Assembly: GCF_018380615.1 (NCBI RefSeq)
Contig: NZ_JAGYVZ010000002.1
Location: 310,001-374,000, forward strand
Direction: 5' to 3'
Length of the DNA stretch: 64,000 nt
Origin: Flavobacterium psychroterrae
GTDB lineage: Bacteria > Bacteroidota > Bacteroidia > Flavobacteriales > Flavobacteriaceae
Shown here: positions 1-7,865 of the stretch, piece after piece
Layout of the letters: every line of letters starts with the position of its first letter
Position numbering within the stretch: position 1 is the first letter of the stretch
Notes under the pieces: model-generated
Told to the model about the DNA's origin: nothing
Seen by the model: the letters and a program-made list of their open reading frames with translations, nothing else
Databases searched by the model: none
Translations under genes and position numbers: made by a program

Positions 1-416
1 GTTCTTCTTTTAAAAAACCAAAATATCCAGACGTCAATTAATTGTGATGCCATAAAAGCTATCAAACTACCCACAATTATCCACATACTTTGTCCGAAAA
101 CTGCTTGAAATTGTTCATCATTTACGGGGCTTATTCCTTTTGCTGCCGGAATTACAATTGCCATAAATAATAGTAAAAAGGCATATGCAATTAAACATGC
201 AGTTATAACTGAAAGTTTTTTTACACCTTTTTCACCAAAATATTCATTGATCAAATCTGTTGTTAAAAAAACTATTGGCCACGGCAAAATACCTATGCTC
301 ATTACAAATGGACCAATTTGAATTAATTTTCCTCCAATAAGTTCAGCGACAACGGCGTTCGTTATAAATATGCCCGCTAGAACTACAAAAACAATCTCTT
401 TTCTGGTTTTAAACAT
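1..416 (-). CDS. yhhQ: Queuosine precursor transporter, YhhQ/DUF165 family (partial)
   Basis: This reverse-strand reading frame starts with ATG at 414-416 and runs off the left edge, so only the first 138 residues are visible. It has at least four hydrophobic segments, at about residues 7-27, 33-52, 68-90 and 109-135. The stretch around FLTTDLINEYFG is typical of the YhhQ family, inner-membrane carriers that take up queuine or preQ1-type precursors of the tRNA nucleoside queuosine. A TAAATTTG box on the reverse strand (439-446) lies a suitable distance upstream and could be its -7 element. The visible part is intact. The family call rests on this motif and the membrane layout. The substrate is inferred from the family. 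A queG gene about 46 kb away in the window handles the last step of de novo queuosine synthesis. Confidence 0.8.
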   Translation of the reverse strand, partial: MFKTRKEIVFVVLAGIFITNAVVAELIGGKLIQIGPFVMSIGILPWPIVFLTTDLINEYFGEKGVKKLSVITACLIAYAFLLLFMAIVIPAAKGISPVNDEQFQAVFGQSMWIIVGSLIAFMASQLIDVWIFWFFKRR

Positions 417-525
417 GTGATGTGATAAAATGAAGTTTCAAATTTAAGGTATTTCTCTATAACTTGGAATGGATATTTTTAATTTAAAGTATGGTTTACG
501 CATATTCTATAAGTTAAAATTTTCT

Positions 526-553
526 TTTGAATACTGATTTTTAGTTACATTTG
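526..553 (+). promoter_or_regulatory. Predicted promoter of the M3 peptidase gene
   Basis: TTTG at 526-529 is followed after 16 bases by TACATTTG at 546-553. This matches the Bacteroidota -33/-7 pattern (TTTG, TANNTTTG), with a spacer slightly shorter than usual. Transcription would start near 560, about 20 bases before the gene. Confidence 0.55.
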
Positions 554-579
554 GAACAGTAACATATTAAATCAAATTA

Positions 580-2703
580 ATGATAATGAAAAAAATAATA
601 ACAATTTTTCTCATGGGAACAACCTTATTTTCGGCCAACGCACAAAACAATTCCGACAATCCATTGCTTAAAAAATGGACAGGTCCTTACGGAGGAGTTC
701 CTGCTTTTAATGAGTATAAAGTTTCGGATTTTAAACCTGCAATTCAATTTGTTATTCAGGAAAAACTTAGCGAAATAGACGCTATTACTAATAATCCAAA
801 AGCACCAACTTTTGATAATACTATCGCAGCTTTAGAACGTTCAGGTAAAACAATGTCTAGAATTTATACCAGTTACGGTATTTATGGTTCGACTTTAAGT
901 ACTCCGGAATTTGATGCGGTAGAAACAGAAATGTCTCCGAAATTATCCGAGTTTAGTGATAAAATAGTTCAAAATAAAAAACTTTTTGCAAGAATTGAAA
1001 CTTTATACAATTCAAAAGAAAGCAAAAAACTTACAAGTGAGCAACAACGCTTAATTTGGTTGTATTATACTGATTTTGTTCGTGAAGGTGCAAAACTAAA
1101 TGAAAAAGACAAAGAAAAGGTAGCAAAAATCAATCAGGAATTAGCGAGTCTTTTTACAAAATTCAGTCAGAATTTATTAGCTGAAGAGCATAATCAATAT
1201 GTAGCCCTGAAAACTGAAAGTGATTTTGATGGTTTGCCAAATGAGGTAAAAAATGCAGCAATTGCTGAAGCTAAAAGCAGAAAATTAGATGTTTTGGGAT
1301 GTGTTGCAAATACACGTTCTTCTATTGAGCCATTTTTGACTTTTTCAACTCGCAGAGATTTAAGAGAAAAAGCTTTTGATATTTTTGTGAAACGTGGAGA
1401 TAATGGCAATGCAAATGATAACAATGCAACTCTTGTTTCTATTTTACAATTGCGCACACAAAAAGCAAAATTATTAGGTTTTCCTACTTTTGCTGATTGG
1501 AGTTTGTCAAATAAAATGGCAAAAGATCCTAAGAAAACATTAGATTTAATGTTATCAGTTTGGGAGCCGGCTGTTGAAAAAGTACATCAGGATGTGGCTG
1601 AAATGCAGAAAATTGTAGATGCAGAAGGTGGTAAATTTAAAATTCAGCCGTGGGATTATCGTTTTTATGCTGAAAAAGTTAGAAAAGCAAAATACGATCT
1701 TGATCAAAATGAGGTTAAACCGTATTTGCAGCTGGAAAATTTACGTGAAGGTATGTTTTGGGTTGCAGGCGAATTGTTTAATTTAAGCTTTAAACAAATT
1801 ACAAATGTTCCTGTATACCATCCAGATGTTCGTGTTTGGGAAGTAAGTAATAAAGTAACTGGTAAAGTGGTTGGATTATGGTATTTTGATCCTTATGCAC
1901 GTGCAGGAAAACGTTCTGGTGCCTGGATGAATGCTTACCGTGACCAACAAAAAATGGATGGTGAAGTTCTTACTATCGTATCTAATAATTGTAATTTTAT
2001 AAAAGGTACAGCAAATGAGCCAGTTTTAATTTCATGGGAAGATGCTACAACTTTGTTTCATGAGTTTGGTCATGCACTTCACGGATTATGTTCTAATGTA
2101 ACATATCCGAGTTTGGCAGGAACAAGTGTTGCAAGAGATTATGTAGAGTTTCCATCGCAATTGTTAGAGCATTGGCTAGCTACTCCTGAGGTATTGAACA
2201 AATTTGCTTTGCATTACAAAACAAACCAACCATTACCACAATCTTTAGTAGACAGAATTGAAAAAGCATCTAACTTTGGTGAAGGTTTTTCAACTGTAGA
2301 AACTATTTCAAGCTCTTTAATTGATATGAAATTACACTTGGCTACAACAACTATAGATCCTCATAAATTTGAGAAGGAAACTTTAGATGCACTTCATATG
2401 CCATCAGAAATTGTAATGCGTCACAGAATTCCTCAATTCGGACATATTTTCTCAGGAGATGGATATGCAGCCGGATATTATAGCTACTTATGGGCAGATG
2501 TAATTAATGCAGATGCTTATGAGGCTTTTACAGAAGGAAAAGGACCTTATGACAAAGAAGTAGCAAAACGTCTTTATGATAATATTTTCAGTGTTGGAAA
2601 TACTATTGATCAGGAAAAGGCTTATGAAAACTTTAGAGGAAGAGCTCCTAAATCTGATGCTTTAATGCGTGCGAGAAATTTTCCGATTATAGATAAAAAA
2701 TAG
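580..2703 (+). CDS. Secreted M3 family metallopeptidase (dipeptidyl carboxypeptidase/oligopeptidase A type)
   Basis: This 707-residue zinc peptidase has an N-terminal signal peptide ending near residues 20-22 (ANAQ), so it acts in the periplasm or beyond. The zinc-binding HEFGH motif is at residues 494-498, and the third ligand is probably Glu523 in DYVEFPSQ, as in the thimet oligopeptidase/Dcp family. Members cleave short peptides, usually releasing dipeptides from the C terminus, and support peptide nutrition. The length fits Dcp-like enzymes. Two in-frame ATGs (580 and 586) are possible. The second gives the more canonical MKK signal start. The gene is monocistronic, with its own promoter and terminator. 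Substrate preference cannot be read from the sequence. Confidence 0.92.
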   Translation: MIMKKIITIFLMGTTLFSANAQNNSDNPLLKKWTGPYGGVPAFNEYKVSDFKPAIQFVIQEKLSEIDAITNNPKAPTFDNTIAALERSGKTMSRIYTSYGIYGSTLSTPEFDAVETEMSPKLSEFSDKIVQNKKLFARIETLYNSKESKKLTSEQQRLIWLYYTDFVREGAKLNEKDKEKVAKINQELASLFTKFSQNLLAEEHNQYVALKTESDFDGLPNEVKNAAIAEAKSRKLDVLGCVANTRSSIEPFLTFSTRRDLREKAFDIFVKRGDNGNANDNNATLVSILQLRTQKAKLLGFPTFADWSLSNKMAKDPKKTLDLMLSVWEPAVEKVHQDVAEMQKIVDAEGGKFKIQPWDYRFYAEKVRKAKYDLDQNEVKPYLQLENLREGMFWVAGELFNLSFKQITNVPVYHPDVRVWEVSNKVTGKVVGLWYFDPYARAGKRSGAWMNAYRDQQKMDGEVLTIVSNNCNFIKGTANEPVLISWEDATTLFHEFGHALHGLCSNVTYPSLAGTSVARDYVEFPSQLLEHWLATPEVLNKFALHYKTNQPLPQSLVDRIEKASNFGEGFSTVETISSSLIDMKLHLATTTIDPHKFEKETLDALHMPSEIVMRHRIPQFGHIFSGDGYAAGYYSYLWADVINADAYEAFTEGKGPYDKEVAKRLYDNIFSVGNTIDQEKAYENFRGRAPKSDALMRARNFPIIDKK

Positions 2704-2723
2704 TACGATTAGATTTTTATTGA

Positions 2724-2760
2724 AATCCCCGGATAATGTAATTATTCGGGGATTTTTTTA
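2724..2760 (+). terminator. Rho-independent terminator after the M3 peptidase gene
   Basis: AATCCCCGGATAAT pairs with ATTATTCGGGGATT (one G-U pair), followed by a T run. It lies 20 bases after the stop codon. Confidence 0.85.
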
Positions 2761-2828
2761 TTTTGAATGGCTTTAGCTCAATGTCATTAAGTTAAGAAAA
2801 AACAGTATTAATATTGGAACGAATAAAT

Positions 2829-2892
2829 CTCACGCAAAGTCGCAAAGCCGCCAATTTTACACATGAAATCTTTGCGCTTTTGCGTCTTTGAG
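2829..2892. repeat. Imperfect palindromic intergenic repeat (CGCAAAG type)
   Basis: The left arm (2829-2847, containing CACGCAAAGTCGCAAAG) is complementary, with mismatches, to the right arm (2870-2892, containing CTTTGCGCTTTTGCGTC). It lies between two terminators in a convergent intergenic gap. From memory, similar CGCAAAG palindromes are scattered through Flavobacterium genomes. No function is known to me. Confidence 0.6.
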
Positions 2893-2922
2893 AGAAACCA
2901 ATTAACCATTATTAGCAAAAAA

Positions 2923-2952
2923 AAAGCCCGAATAAATTAATATTCGGGCTTT
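2923..2952 (-). terminator. Terminator of the rplM-rpsI-rpsB-tsf cluster
   Basis: AAAGCCCGAATA (2923-2934) pairs perfectly with TATTCGGGCTTT (2941-2952). On the minus strand a T run follows. It lies 18 bases beyond the tsf stop codon. Confidence 0.85.
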
Positions 2953-2969
2953 TATATTGAAATAATATA

Positions 2970-3932
2970 TTAACCTAAAGTAACTCTTTTGAAACCTGTA
3001 ATTTCAACATTGTATCCTTTAACGTAATCACCAACTTTTTTACTATCGTCTTTGATAAAGTTTTGATCTAACAGAGCTTTCTCTTGATCTAAAGTAGTAT
3101 TGTCAGAGATGAAACGTTGAACTTTTCCTGGAATAATTTTATCCCAAATTTGTTCTGGTTTGCCTTCAGCTTTTAATTCAGCTTTAGCATCTTCTTCAGC
3201 TTGTTTTATAACTTCTTCAGTTAATTGAGAGAAAGAAATATATTTAGGAACATTTTTTAAAGTTTTTCCTAAACGTTTAGCTTCTTCATTGTCTTTTTCG
3301 ATTACAGCAATACGAGCAGCAAGTTCAGATTCAACGAATGCAGGATCAAAATCTTTGTAAGATAATGTATCAGCTCCCATAGAAGCAACTTGCATAGAAA
3401 CATCTTTAGTTAAAACGTCAGCATTAGGAATTGCAGCAGAAATTGCAGTTAATGCAGCAATTTTGTTAACGTGAACATAAGATCCCACGAAAGCACCTTC
3501 TAAGATTTCAAAACCACCAATTTCGATTTTTTCACCGATAACACCAGTTTGCTCGATTAATTTTTCAGCAACAGTAATTCCGTTGAAATCTGAAGCTAAA
3601 AAATCTTCTTTAGAAGAGAAGTTAATAGCTCTTTCTACTAGTTCTTTAGCTAAAGTTACGAAAGCCTCATTTTTACCTACGAAATCTGTTTCGCAGTTTA
3701 AAGTGATGATTGCTCCTTTAGTTTTATCAGCATTAACAAAAGAAACAGCAGCTCCTTCAGAAGACTCACGGTCAGAACGATTAGCAGCAACTTTTTGTCC
3801 TTTTTCTCTAAGGTTTTGTATAGCTTTATCGAAATCTCCGTCAGCTTCAACTAAAGCTTTTTTACAGTCCATCATTCCGGCACCTGTAGTTTGTCTTAAT
3901 TTATTTACGTCTGCAGCAGTAATTGTTGCCAT
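2970..3932 (-). CDS. tsf: Translation elongation factor Ts
   Basis: EF-Ts is the guanine nucleotide exchange factor that reloads EF-Tu with GTP. The N-terminal UBA-like helical module is clear (residues 4-45, including TGAGMMDCKKAL). The TDFV motif that inserts near the EF-Tu nucleotide site is at residues 82-85. At 320 residues it is somewhat longer than the E. coli protein (about 280). It is the last gene of a minus-strand ribosomal cluster and follows rpsB by 137 bases, the usual rpsB-tsf pairing. A terminator follows directly. Confidence 0.97.
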   Translation of the reverse strand: MATITAADVNKLRQTTGAGMMDCKKALVEADGDFDKAIQNLREKGQKVAANRSDRESSEGAAVSFVNADKTKGAIITLNCETDFVGKNEAFVTLAKELVERAINFSSKEDFLASDFNGITVAEKLIEQTGVIGEKIEIGGFEILEGAFVGSYVHVNKIAALTAISAAIPNADVLTKDVSMQVASMGADTLSYKDFDPAFVESELAARIAVIEKDNEEAKRLGKTLKNVPKYISFSQLTEEVIKQAEEDAKAELKAEGKPEQIWDKIIPGKVQRFISDNTTLDQEKALLDQNFIKDDSKKVGDYVKGYNVEITGFKRVTLG

Positions 3933-4069
3933 AATATTTTGAGTTTTAATGTTAAAAGTAAAAATTCCATCTTCTAAATCCCAAACTCCAATTTTATTAA
4001 ATTATCAACATAACGTTTTTAATTTTGTATTTGGAATTTGGAATTTAAAATTTGGAATTTAAATTTGAT
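3933..4069. repeat. AT-rich rpsB-tsf spacer with TTTGGAATTT repeats
   Basis: The spacer holds several copies of TTTGGAATTT or TTTGGAATTTAAAA near 4028-4065 and related AAATCCCAAA and CCAATTTT words on the other strand near 3975-3995. The same vocabulary recurs at 21650-21815 and 43560-43665. No terminator is visible, so rpsB and tsf are probably cotranscribed. Confidence 0.5.
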
Positions 4070-4873
4070 TTATTCTTCAGTTGCAGCAGGAGCAGCAGCT
4101 TCAACAGCTGGTGCAGCAGGAGCAGCTTCTACAGCAGCAGGAGCCGTAGCTTCTTCTGTTGTAGCTTCAGTTTCTTTGTCAGAACCTCTGTCAGAAAGAC
4201 CTTCGATTACAGCAGCAGTCACTAAAGATAAAATTTTGTCAATTGATTTAGAAGCATCATCATTTGCAGGAATAACGTAATCAACCTCTCTTGGGTCAGA
4301 ATTCGTATCAACCATTGCGAAAACTGGAATGTTTAATTTTTGTGCTTCTTTTATTGCGATATGTTCAGCTTTGATATCTACTACGAACAATGCAGCTGGT
4401 AGTCTAGACATGTCAGCGATTGAACCTAAGTTTTTCTCTAATTTAGCACGTAGACGATCAACTTGCAAACGCTCTTTTTTAGATAACGTCATGAAAGTAC
4501 CATCTTTCTTCATTTTATCAATAGAAGACATTTTTTTAACTGCCTTTCTGATAGTAACAAAGTTAGTTAGCATTCCACCAGGCCATCTTTCAGTGATGTA
4601 AGGCATGTTTGCAGCTTTTGCTTTTTCAGCAACGATGTCTTTTGCTTGTTTTTTTGTAGCTACGAATAAGATTTTTCTACCTGATGCAGCAATTTTTTTC
4701 ATCGCTTCACTAGCTTCTTCAATTTTCGCTGCAGTTTTATATAGATTGATAATGTGAATACCATTACGCTCCATATAAATGTAAGGGGCCATATTTGGAT
4801 CCCATTTTCTAGTCATGTGTCCAAAGTGAACACCTGCTTCTAGTAAGTCTTTTACTTCTATTTTGTTTGCCAT
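4070..4873 (-). CDS. rpsB: 30S ribosomal protein S2
   Basis: S2 is a small-subunit protein on the solvent side of the 30S head-body junction. The N terminus (VKDLLEAGVHFGHMTRKWDP) and central motifs (TERWPGGMLTNF, DTNSDPREVDYVIPANDDA) are diagnostic. Residues from about 225 to 267 form a low-complexity tail of alanine, glutamate and proline, an extension seen in many Bacteroidota S2 proteins and probably disordered. The gene lies between rpsI and tsf. Its 176-base upstream region contains three hairpins that suggest translational or attenuation control. Confidence 0.97.
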   Translation of the reverse strand: MANKIEVKDLLEAGVHFGHMTRKWDPNMAPYIYMERNGIHIINLYKTAAKIEEASEAMKKIAASGRKILFVATKKQAKDIVAEKAKAANMPYITERWPGGMLTNFVTIRKAVKKMSSIDKMKKDGTFMTLSKKERLQVDRLRAKLEKNLGSIADMSRLPAALFVVDIKAEHIAIKEAQKLNIPVFAMVDTNSDPREVDYVIPANDDASKSIDKILSLVTAAVIEGLSDRGSDKETEATTEEATAPAAVEAAPAAPAVEAAAPAATEE

Positions 4874-5049
4874 TTTTGTACTAGTTTACGTTCTGTTGAT
4901 TAGCAATGTATAAATGGCGGTTTCCCAGGCTTTATACATTTAGATGCTAAACTATTTCCTACCTCGGTAGGAGAGCAACAACAACTGTGTTTTTTAATTT
5001 CAATAAATAATTGATCATGTCTTGTCCTAATTGAACAAGACAGGTAATA
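4874..5049 (-). promoter_or_regulatory. Structured leader between rpsI and rpsB
   Basis: On the minus strand, three hairpins stand in order between the rpsI stop and the rpsB start. The first (5042-5018) is TGTCTTGTTC pairing with GGACAAGACA. The second (4972-4957) is TCCTACC, a two-base loop, then GGTAGGA. The third (4938-4907) has perfect TGTATAAA and TTTATACA arms closing an inner GGGAAACC tetraloop hairpin. No T run follows any of them, so they are not simple terminators. A protein-binding autoregulatory leader is the likeliest reading, by analogy with other ribosomal operons. Confidence 0.55.
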
Positions 5050-5436
5050 TTAACGTTTAGAGAATTGGAATCTCTTACGAGCTTTCTTCTGACCGAATTT
5101 CTTACGTTCAACCATTCTTGGATCTCTTGTTAATAAACCTTCTGGTTTTAAGATAGCTCTGTTTTCAGCATTTACCTCACACATAACGCGTGCTAATGCC
5201 ATTCTTACAGCTTCTGCCTGACCAGTTGAACCACCTCCGTAAACGTTTACTTTTACATCAAAGTTGTTTACATTTTCTGTCATAGACATTGGTTGTAAAA
5301 CTTTGTATTGTAAAGTTGCAGTTGGAAAGTAAGTTGCGAATTCTTTTTTGTTTACAGTGATTTTACCTGTTCCTTCAGAAACATATACACGTGCAACAGC
5401 GGTTTTTCTTCTACCGATTTTGTGAATAACTCCCAT
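5050..5436 (-). CDS. rpsI: 30S ribosomal protein S9
   Basis: This 128-residue protein has the S9 signatures GRRKTAVARVYV near the start and the conserved basic C-terminal tail (KKARKRFQFSKR), whose last residues contact tRNA in the P site. It overlaps rplM by one base (TAATG), so the two are translationally coupled, as in most bacteria. Confidence 0.98.
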   Translation of the reverse strand: MGVIHKIGRRKTAVARVYVSEGTGKITVNKKEFATYFPTATLQYKVLQPMSMTENVNNFDVKVNVYGGGSTGQAEAVRMALARVMCEVNAENRAILKPEGLLTRDPRMVERKKFGQKKARKRFQFSKR

Positions 5437-5891
5437 TACTTAAGATCGTTTAGGTTAACAGTTCTAGGTTTTTGAGCTCCTTGTTTGTGCTCAGAACCTA
5501 CAACAACATTTAGATTTCTAAAAAGTTCAGATCCTAATTTGTTTTTAGGTAACATTCCTTTTACAGCTTTTTCTACTAATAATGCAGGGTTTTTAGATTG
5601 CAATACTTTAGCAGTTAAAGTTCTTTGTCCTCCTGGGTAACCTGTATGACGAATGTAAGTTTTGTCATCCATTTTTCTACCTGTAAGGTTAATTTTTTCT
5701 GAGTTGATAACAATTACGTTATCTCCACAGTCAACGTGCGGTGTGTAACTTGGTTTGTACTTACCTCTTAAGATCATTGCAATCTTTGAAGCAAGACGAC
5801 CCAAGTTATGACCTTCAGCGTCTACAACGATCCACTCTTTCGTTACAGAGGATTTGTTAGCTGAAATTGTCTTGTAGCTTAATGCGTCCAT
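5436..5891 (-). CDS. rplM: 50S ribosomal protein L13
   Basis: L13 is an early-assembly large-subunit protein. At 151 residues it has the normal length. The motifs VVDAEGHNLGRLAS, YTPHVDCGDNVIVINSEKI and YIRHTGYPGGQR are those of L13. It is the first gene of the cluster and has a strong promoter and a short leader hairpin upstream. Its stop codon overlaps the rpsI start. Confidence 0.98.
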   Translation of the reverse strand: MDALSYKTISANKSSVTKEWIVVDAEGHNLGRLASKIAMILRGKYKPSYTPHVDCGDNVIVINSEKINLTGRKMDDKTYIRHTGYPGGQRTLTAKVLQSKNPALLVEKAVKGMLPKNKLGSELFRNLNVVVGSEHKQGAQKPRTVNLNDLK

Positions 5892-5914
5892 AATATTATT
5901 TTAATTAAACATTC

Positions 5915-5934
5915 CATCCCCAATAAAGGGGATG
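5915..5934 (-). promoter_or_regulatory. Leader hairpin at the 5' end of the rplM transcript
   Basis: CATCCCC and GGGGATG form a perfect 7-base-pair stem with a six-base loop. It begins at or next to the predicted transcription start and 23 bases before the rplM start codon. L13 leader RNAs have been described in Bacteroidia. Whether this is one of them needs a covariance-model search. Confidence 0.5.
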
Positions 5935-5965
5935 CAAAAGTACAATTAATTATTTTAAAACCAAA
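5935..5965 (-). promoter_or_regulatory. Promoter of the rplM operon
   Basis: On the minus strand, TTTG (5965-5962), a 19-base spacer and TACTTTTG (5942-5935) match the Bacteroidota TTTG/TANNTTTG consensus exactly. Confidence 0.75.
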
Positions 5966-6033
5966 TACCTGAAAAGAATATTTTATCTGCTGAAAATCAG
6001 GACATCAGTTTTATAATTAATTGAATAAAAAAA

Positions 6034-6063
6034 AACCACCTTCTCAATAACGCGAAGGTGGTT
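6034..6063 (-). terminator. Terminator after the ferritin-like gene pair
   Basis: AACCACCTTC and GAAGGTGGTT form a perfect 10-base-pair stem, with a long T run following on the minus strand, 22 bases beyond the ferritin-like stop codon. Confidence 0.88.
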
Positions 6064-6084
6064 CAATATTTAGAATTGTTTTTG

Positions 6085-6897
6085 TTAAACAATAAATAAA
6101 TTTGCAATGTCTACGACTTGTTGTGTCGTAAGTGGTTCATCATAAGCTTCTGAACCTGCGGCAGGTCCAAATGCAGTTGAAGTATTGAATCCTGCCTGAG
6201 TAGTAACCCCTTCACCATCATAAACGGCTTGTGTTGCAGGTGGCATTCCTGCGCCTCTTTCGCTATTTGAGATCCATCCTTTTAATCCGCGTAATCTTCG
6301 TACTTCAGATGCGTGGCGTGCTTCTACAGAGTGAATTTGTAATGCGGCAGTCAATAAATCAGGTGCGCTAATTAAATTTGCTGCCTGACCTTTGTAAGCT
6401 CTTACGCCTGTATCTTCAAAAGCTTGGGCTAATGCTAAAAAGGTAGGATAGTCGTGAAACGGGTCAAATGCGCCGCCAACAGTGAAATCAAAAGTAGGTT
6501 TAGCAACAAAGTTCGCACTTGCTGGTCCGCCCAATCCTGCAATTAAAAATTTAACATGACTTGATTCGTGCGCTGCTATTTGTTGGAAAACTTTTAAATC
6601 ACGACCTCCATTTTCTGATGCCGGGATTACGCCTGAATCTAATGCCATGGCATAAAATTCGTTTTCCAGGTATTCTAATGTCAATGCAAATTGCAATGCT
6701 CCAATTGAAGTTGCAGGCGTTGCAGTAATATCTTTTGCGAATGCCTTATTTGCCATAGCTGATAATCCAAATGGGATTGATGCGTATGCCAATGTTTTTC
6801 CTATGTTTCCAAACTGATTAAAACTATCTCTTCGAGAGCCAGTGCTTCTCATTAAGCTATCATCAGTAAATGTTTCTATAAATTTTAAAATATTCAT
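6085..6897 (-). CDS. Exported ferritin-like diiron protein, first paralogue
   Basis: This 270-residue protein has a ferritin-like four-helix domain. The presumed metal ligands are visible in order: Glu in LEYLENEFY, ExxH in HESSH, Glu in FEDTGVRAY and ExxH in VEARHAS. That is the full set expected for a diiron site (Ferritin_2/DUF4439-like). The N terminus has a weak Tat-like signal (SRRDSFNQFG, then a hydrophobic stretch ending ANKAFAKD), so it is probably exported folded. It lies 26 bases after its paralogue in the same operon. The biological role is unknown to me. Iron or oxygen chemistry in the envelope is an inference from the ligands. Confidence 0.8.
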   Translation of the reverse strand: MNILKFIETFTDDSLMRSTGSRRDSFNQFGNIGKTLAYASIPFGLSAMANKAFAKDITATPATSIGALQFALTLEYLENEFYAMALDSGVIPASENGGRDLKVFQQIAAHESSHVKFLIAGLGGPASANFVAKPTFDFTVGGAFDPFHDYPTFLALAQAFEDTGVRAYKGQAANLISAPDLLTAALQIHSVEARHASEVRRLRGLKGWISNSERGAGMPPATQAVYDGEGVTTQAGFNTSTAFGPAAGSEAYDEPLTTQQVVDIANLFIV

Positions 6898-6923
6898 AAT
6901 TTCTAAGTTTTAGCTAGTTAAGA

Positions 6924-7676
6924 TTAAGGTAAATATTTGGCAGTAAATTTTGTAGTAATGAAACCTCCGGCAATTGGCAGAATTTTAGAAGGATCTTTAG
7001 CAGCATCTAAACCTGTAGTTACATTAACGGTATCGTCTCCGGCAAAATCCTTAGAATTAGGATTAATCAAACTTCTAATAGCTGAGGCATGTCTTGCTTC
7101 TACCGAAACAATTTTTCCGGCTAATAGTAAATAATCAGGGCTTTTAATTAATTTCCCGGCTCCGTTATAAGCTGCAACACCAGTATCTTCTAATGCTTTT
7201 GCAGTAGCAAGAACGTCATTACGGCTGTTAAAATTTAGGGAACCATAATTAAAGGCTAAGGATGGAAGTAATTGGGAACTTGGATCTGGAAGTGCTCCGG
7301 TTAAAGCAGCTTTAAAAAAATCTCTGTGAATTACTTCATGATGATATAAGTCAGTTAGTACCTGACGTTCAATATCATTAAATGTGCTGTTAAAGCTTGT
7401 AGAGTTTACAACTTTAGTATAAAAATCAGCTTCTAGCTGTTCGAGAGCATAAGCATAGGTTAATACTCCAAAGTCGCCAGAGCCTAAGTCAAATACGCCA
7501 TTTCTAATTCCTGGTAACGATGTGTCCTCCATATCGTTATCATCGTCATTATTGCTGCAGCCAGCCATTACCAAACCTGCAGTAACTAATGTTAAACCGC
7601 TGAGCTTAAGAAAGCTCCTTCTATTATTCAATGAAGGGTCAACTTCATGAATTTTAACTTCGTTTTTCATAATCAA
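6924..7676 (-). CDS. Tat-exported ferritin-like lipoprotein, second paralogue
   Basis: This 250-residue protein has a clear twin-arginine signal (NNRRSFLKLSGLTLV) followed by a lipobox-like VMAGC, so it is predicted to be exported folded and lipidated. A short acidic linker (DDDDNDMED-like) precedes a ferritin-like domain with Glu in LEQLEADFY, ExxH in HEVIH, Glu in LEDTGVAAY and ExxH in VEARHAS. It shares this ligand layout with the downstream gene, so the two arose by duplication. Start options are 7676 or 7670 (MIMK). No terminator separates the genes, so a two-gene operon is likely. Confidence 0.82.
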   Translation of the reverse strand: MIMKNEVKIHEVDPSLNNRRSFLKLSGLTLVTAGLVMAGCSNNDDDNDMEDTSLPGIRNGVFDLGSGDFGVLTYAYALEQLEADFYTKVVNSTSFNSTFNDIERQVLTDLYHHEVIHRDFFKAALTGALPDPSSQLLPSLAFNYGSLNFNSRNDVLATAKALEDTGVAAYNGAGKLIKSPDYLLLAGKIVSVEARHASAIRSLINPNSKDFAGDDTVNVTTGLDAAKDPSKILPIAGGFITTKFTAKYLP

Positions 7677-7806
7677 GGTTTTTTAAAAAGGTTAATAACA
7701 TGTATTAAGGTATTAACGAAATTTTTGTAAGTGCGGTTTTAGAAATTGAAGGTTTTTTTATTTTATTTTAAAAAGACCTTATAATTTCAAATACTGGTAG
7801 GTGTTT

Positions 7807-7839
7807 TTTGTTTTATTTTAGGTAATTCTACTATATTTG
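7807..7839 (+). promoter_or_regulatory. Promoter of the LacI-family regulator gene
   Basis: TTTG at 7807-7810, a 21-base spacer, then TATATTTG at 7832-7839. Transcription would begin about 20 bases before the start codon. Confidence 0.65.
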
Positions 7840-7865
7840 TATTAATTACATAAAATATTTTTTAA

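Noticed and set aside
3583..3942. 119-codon plus-strand frame opposite tsf
   Set aside because: It is antisense to a firmly identified tsf gene. The composition is the shadow of the tsf codons.
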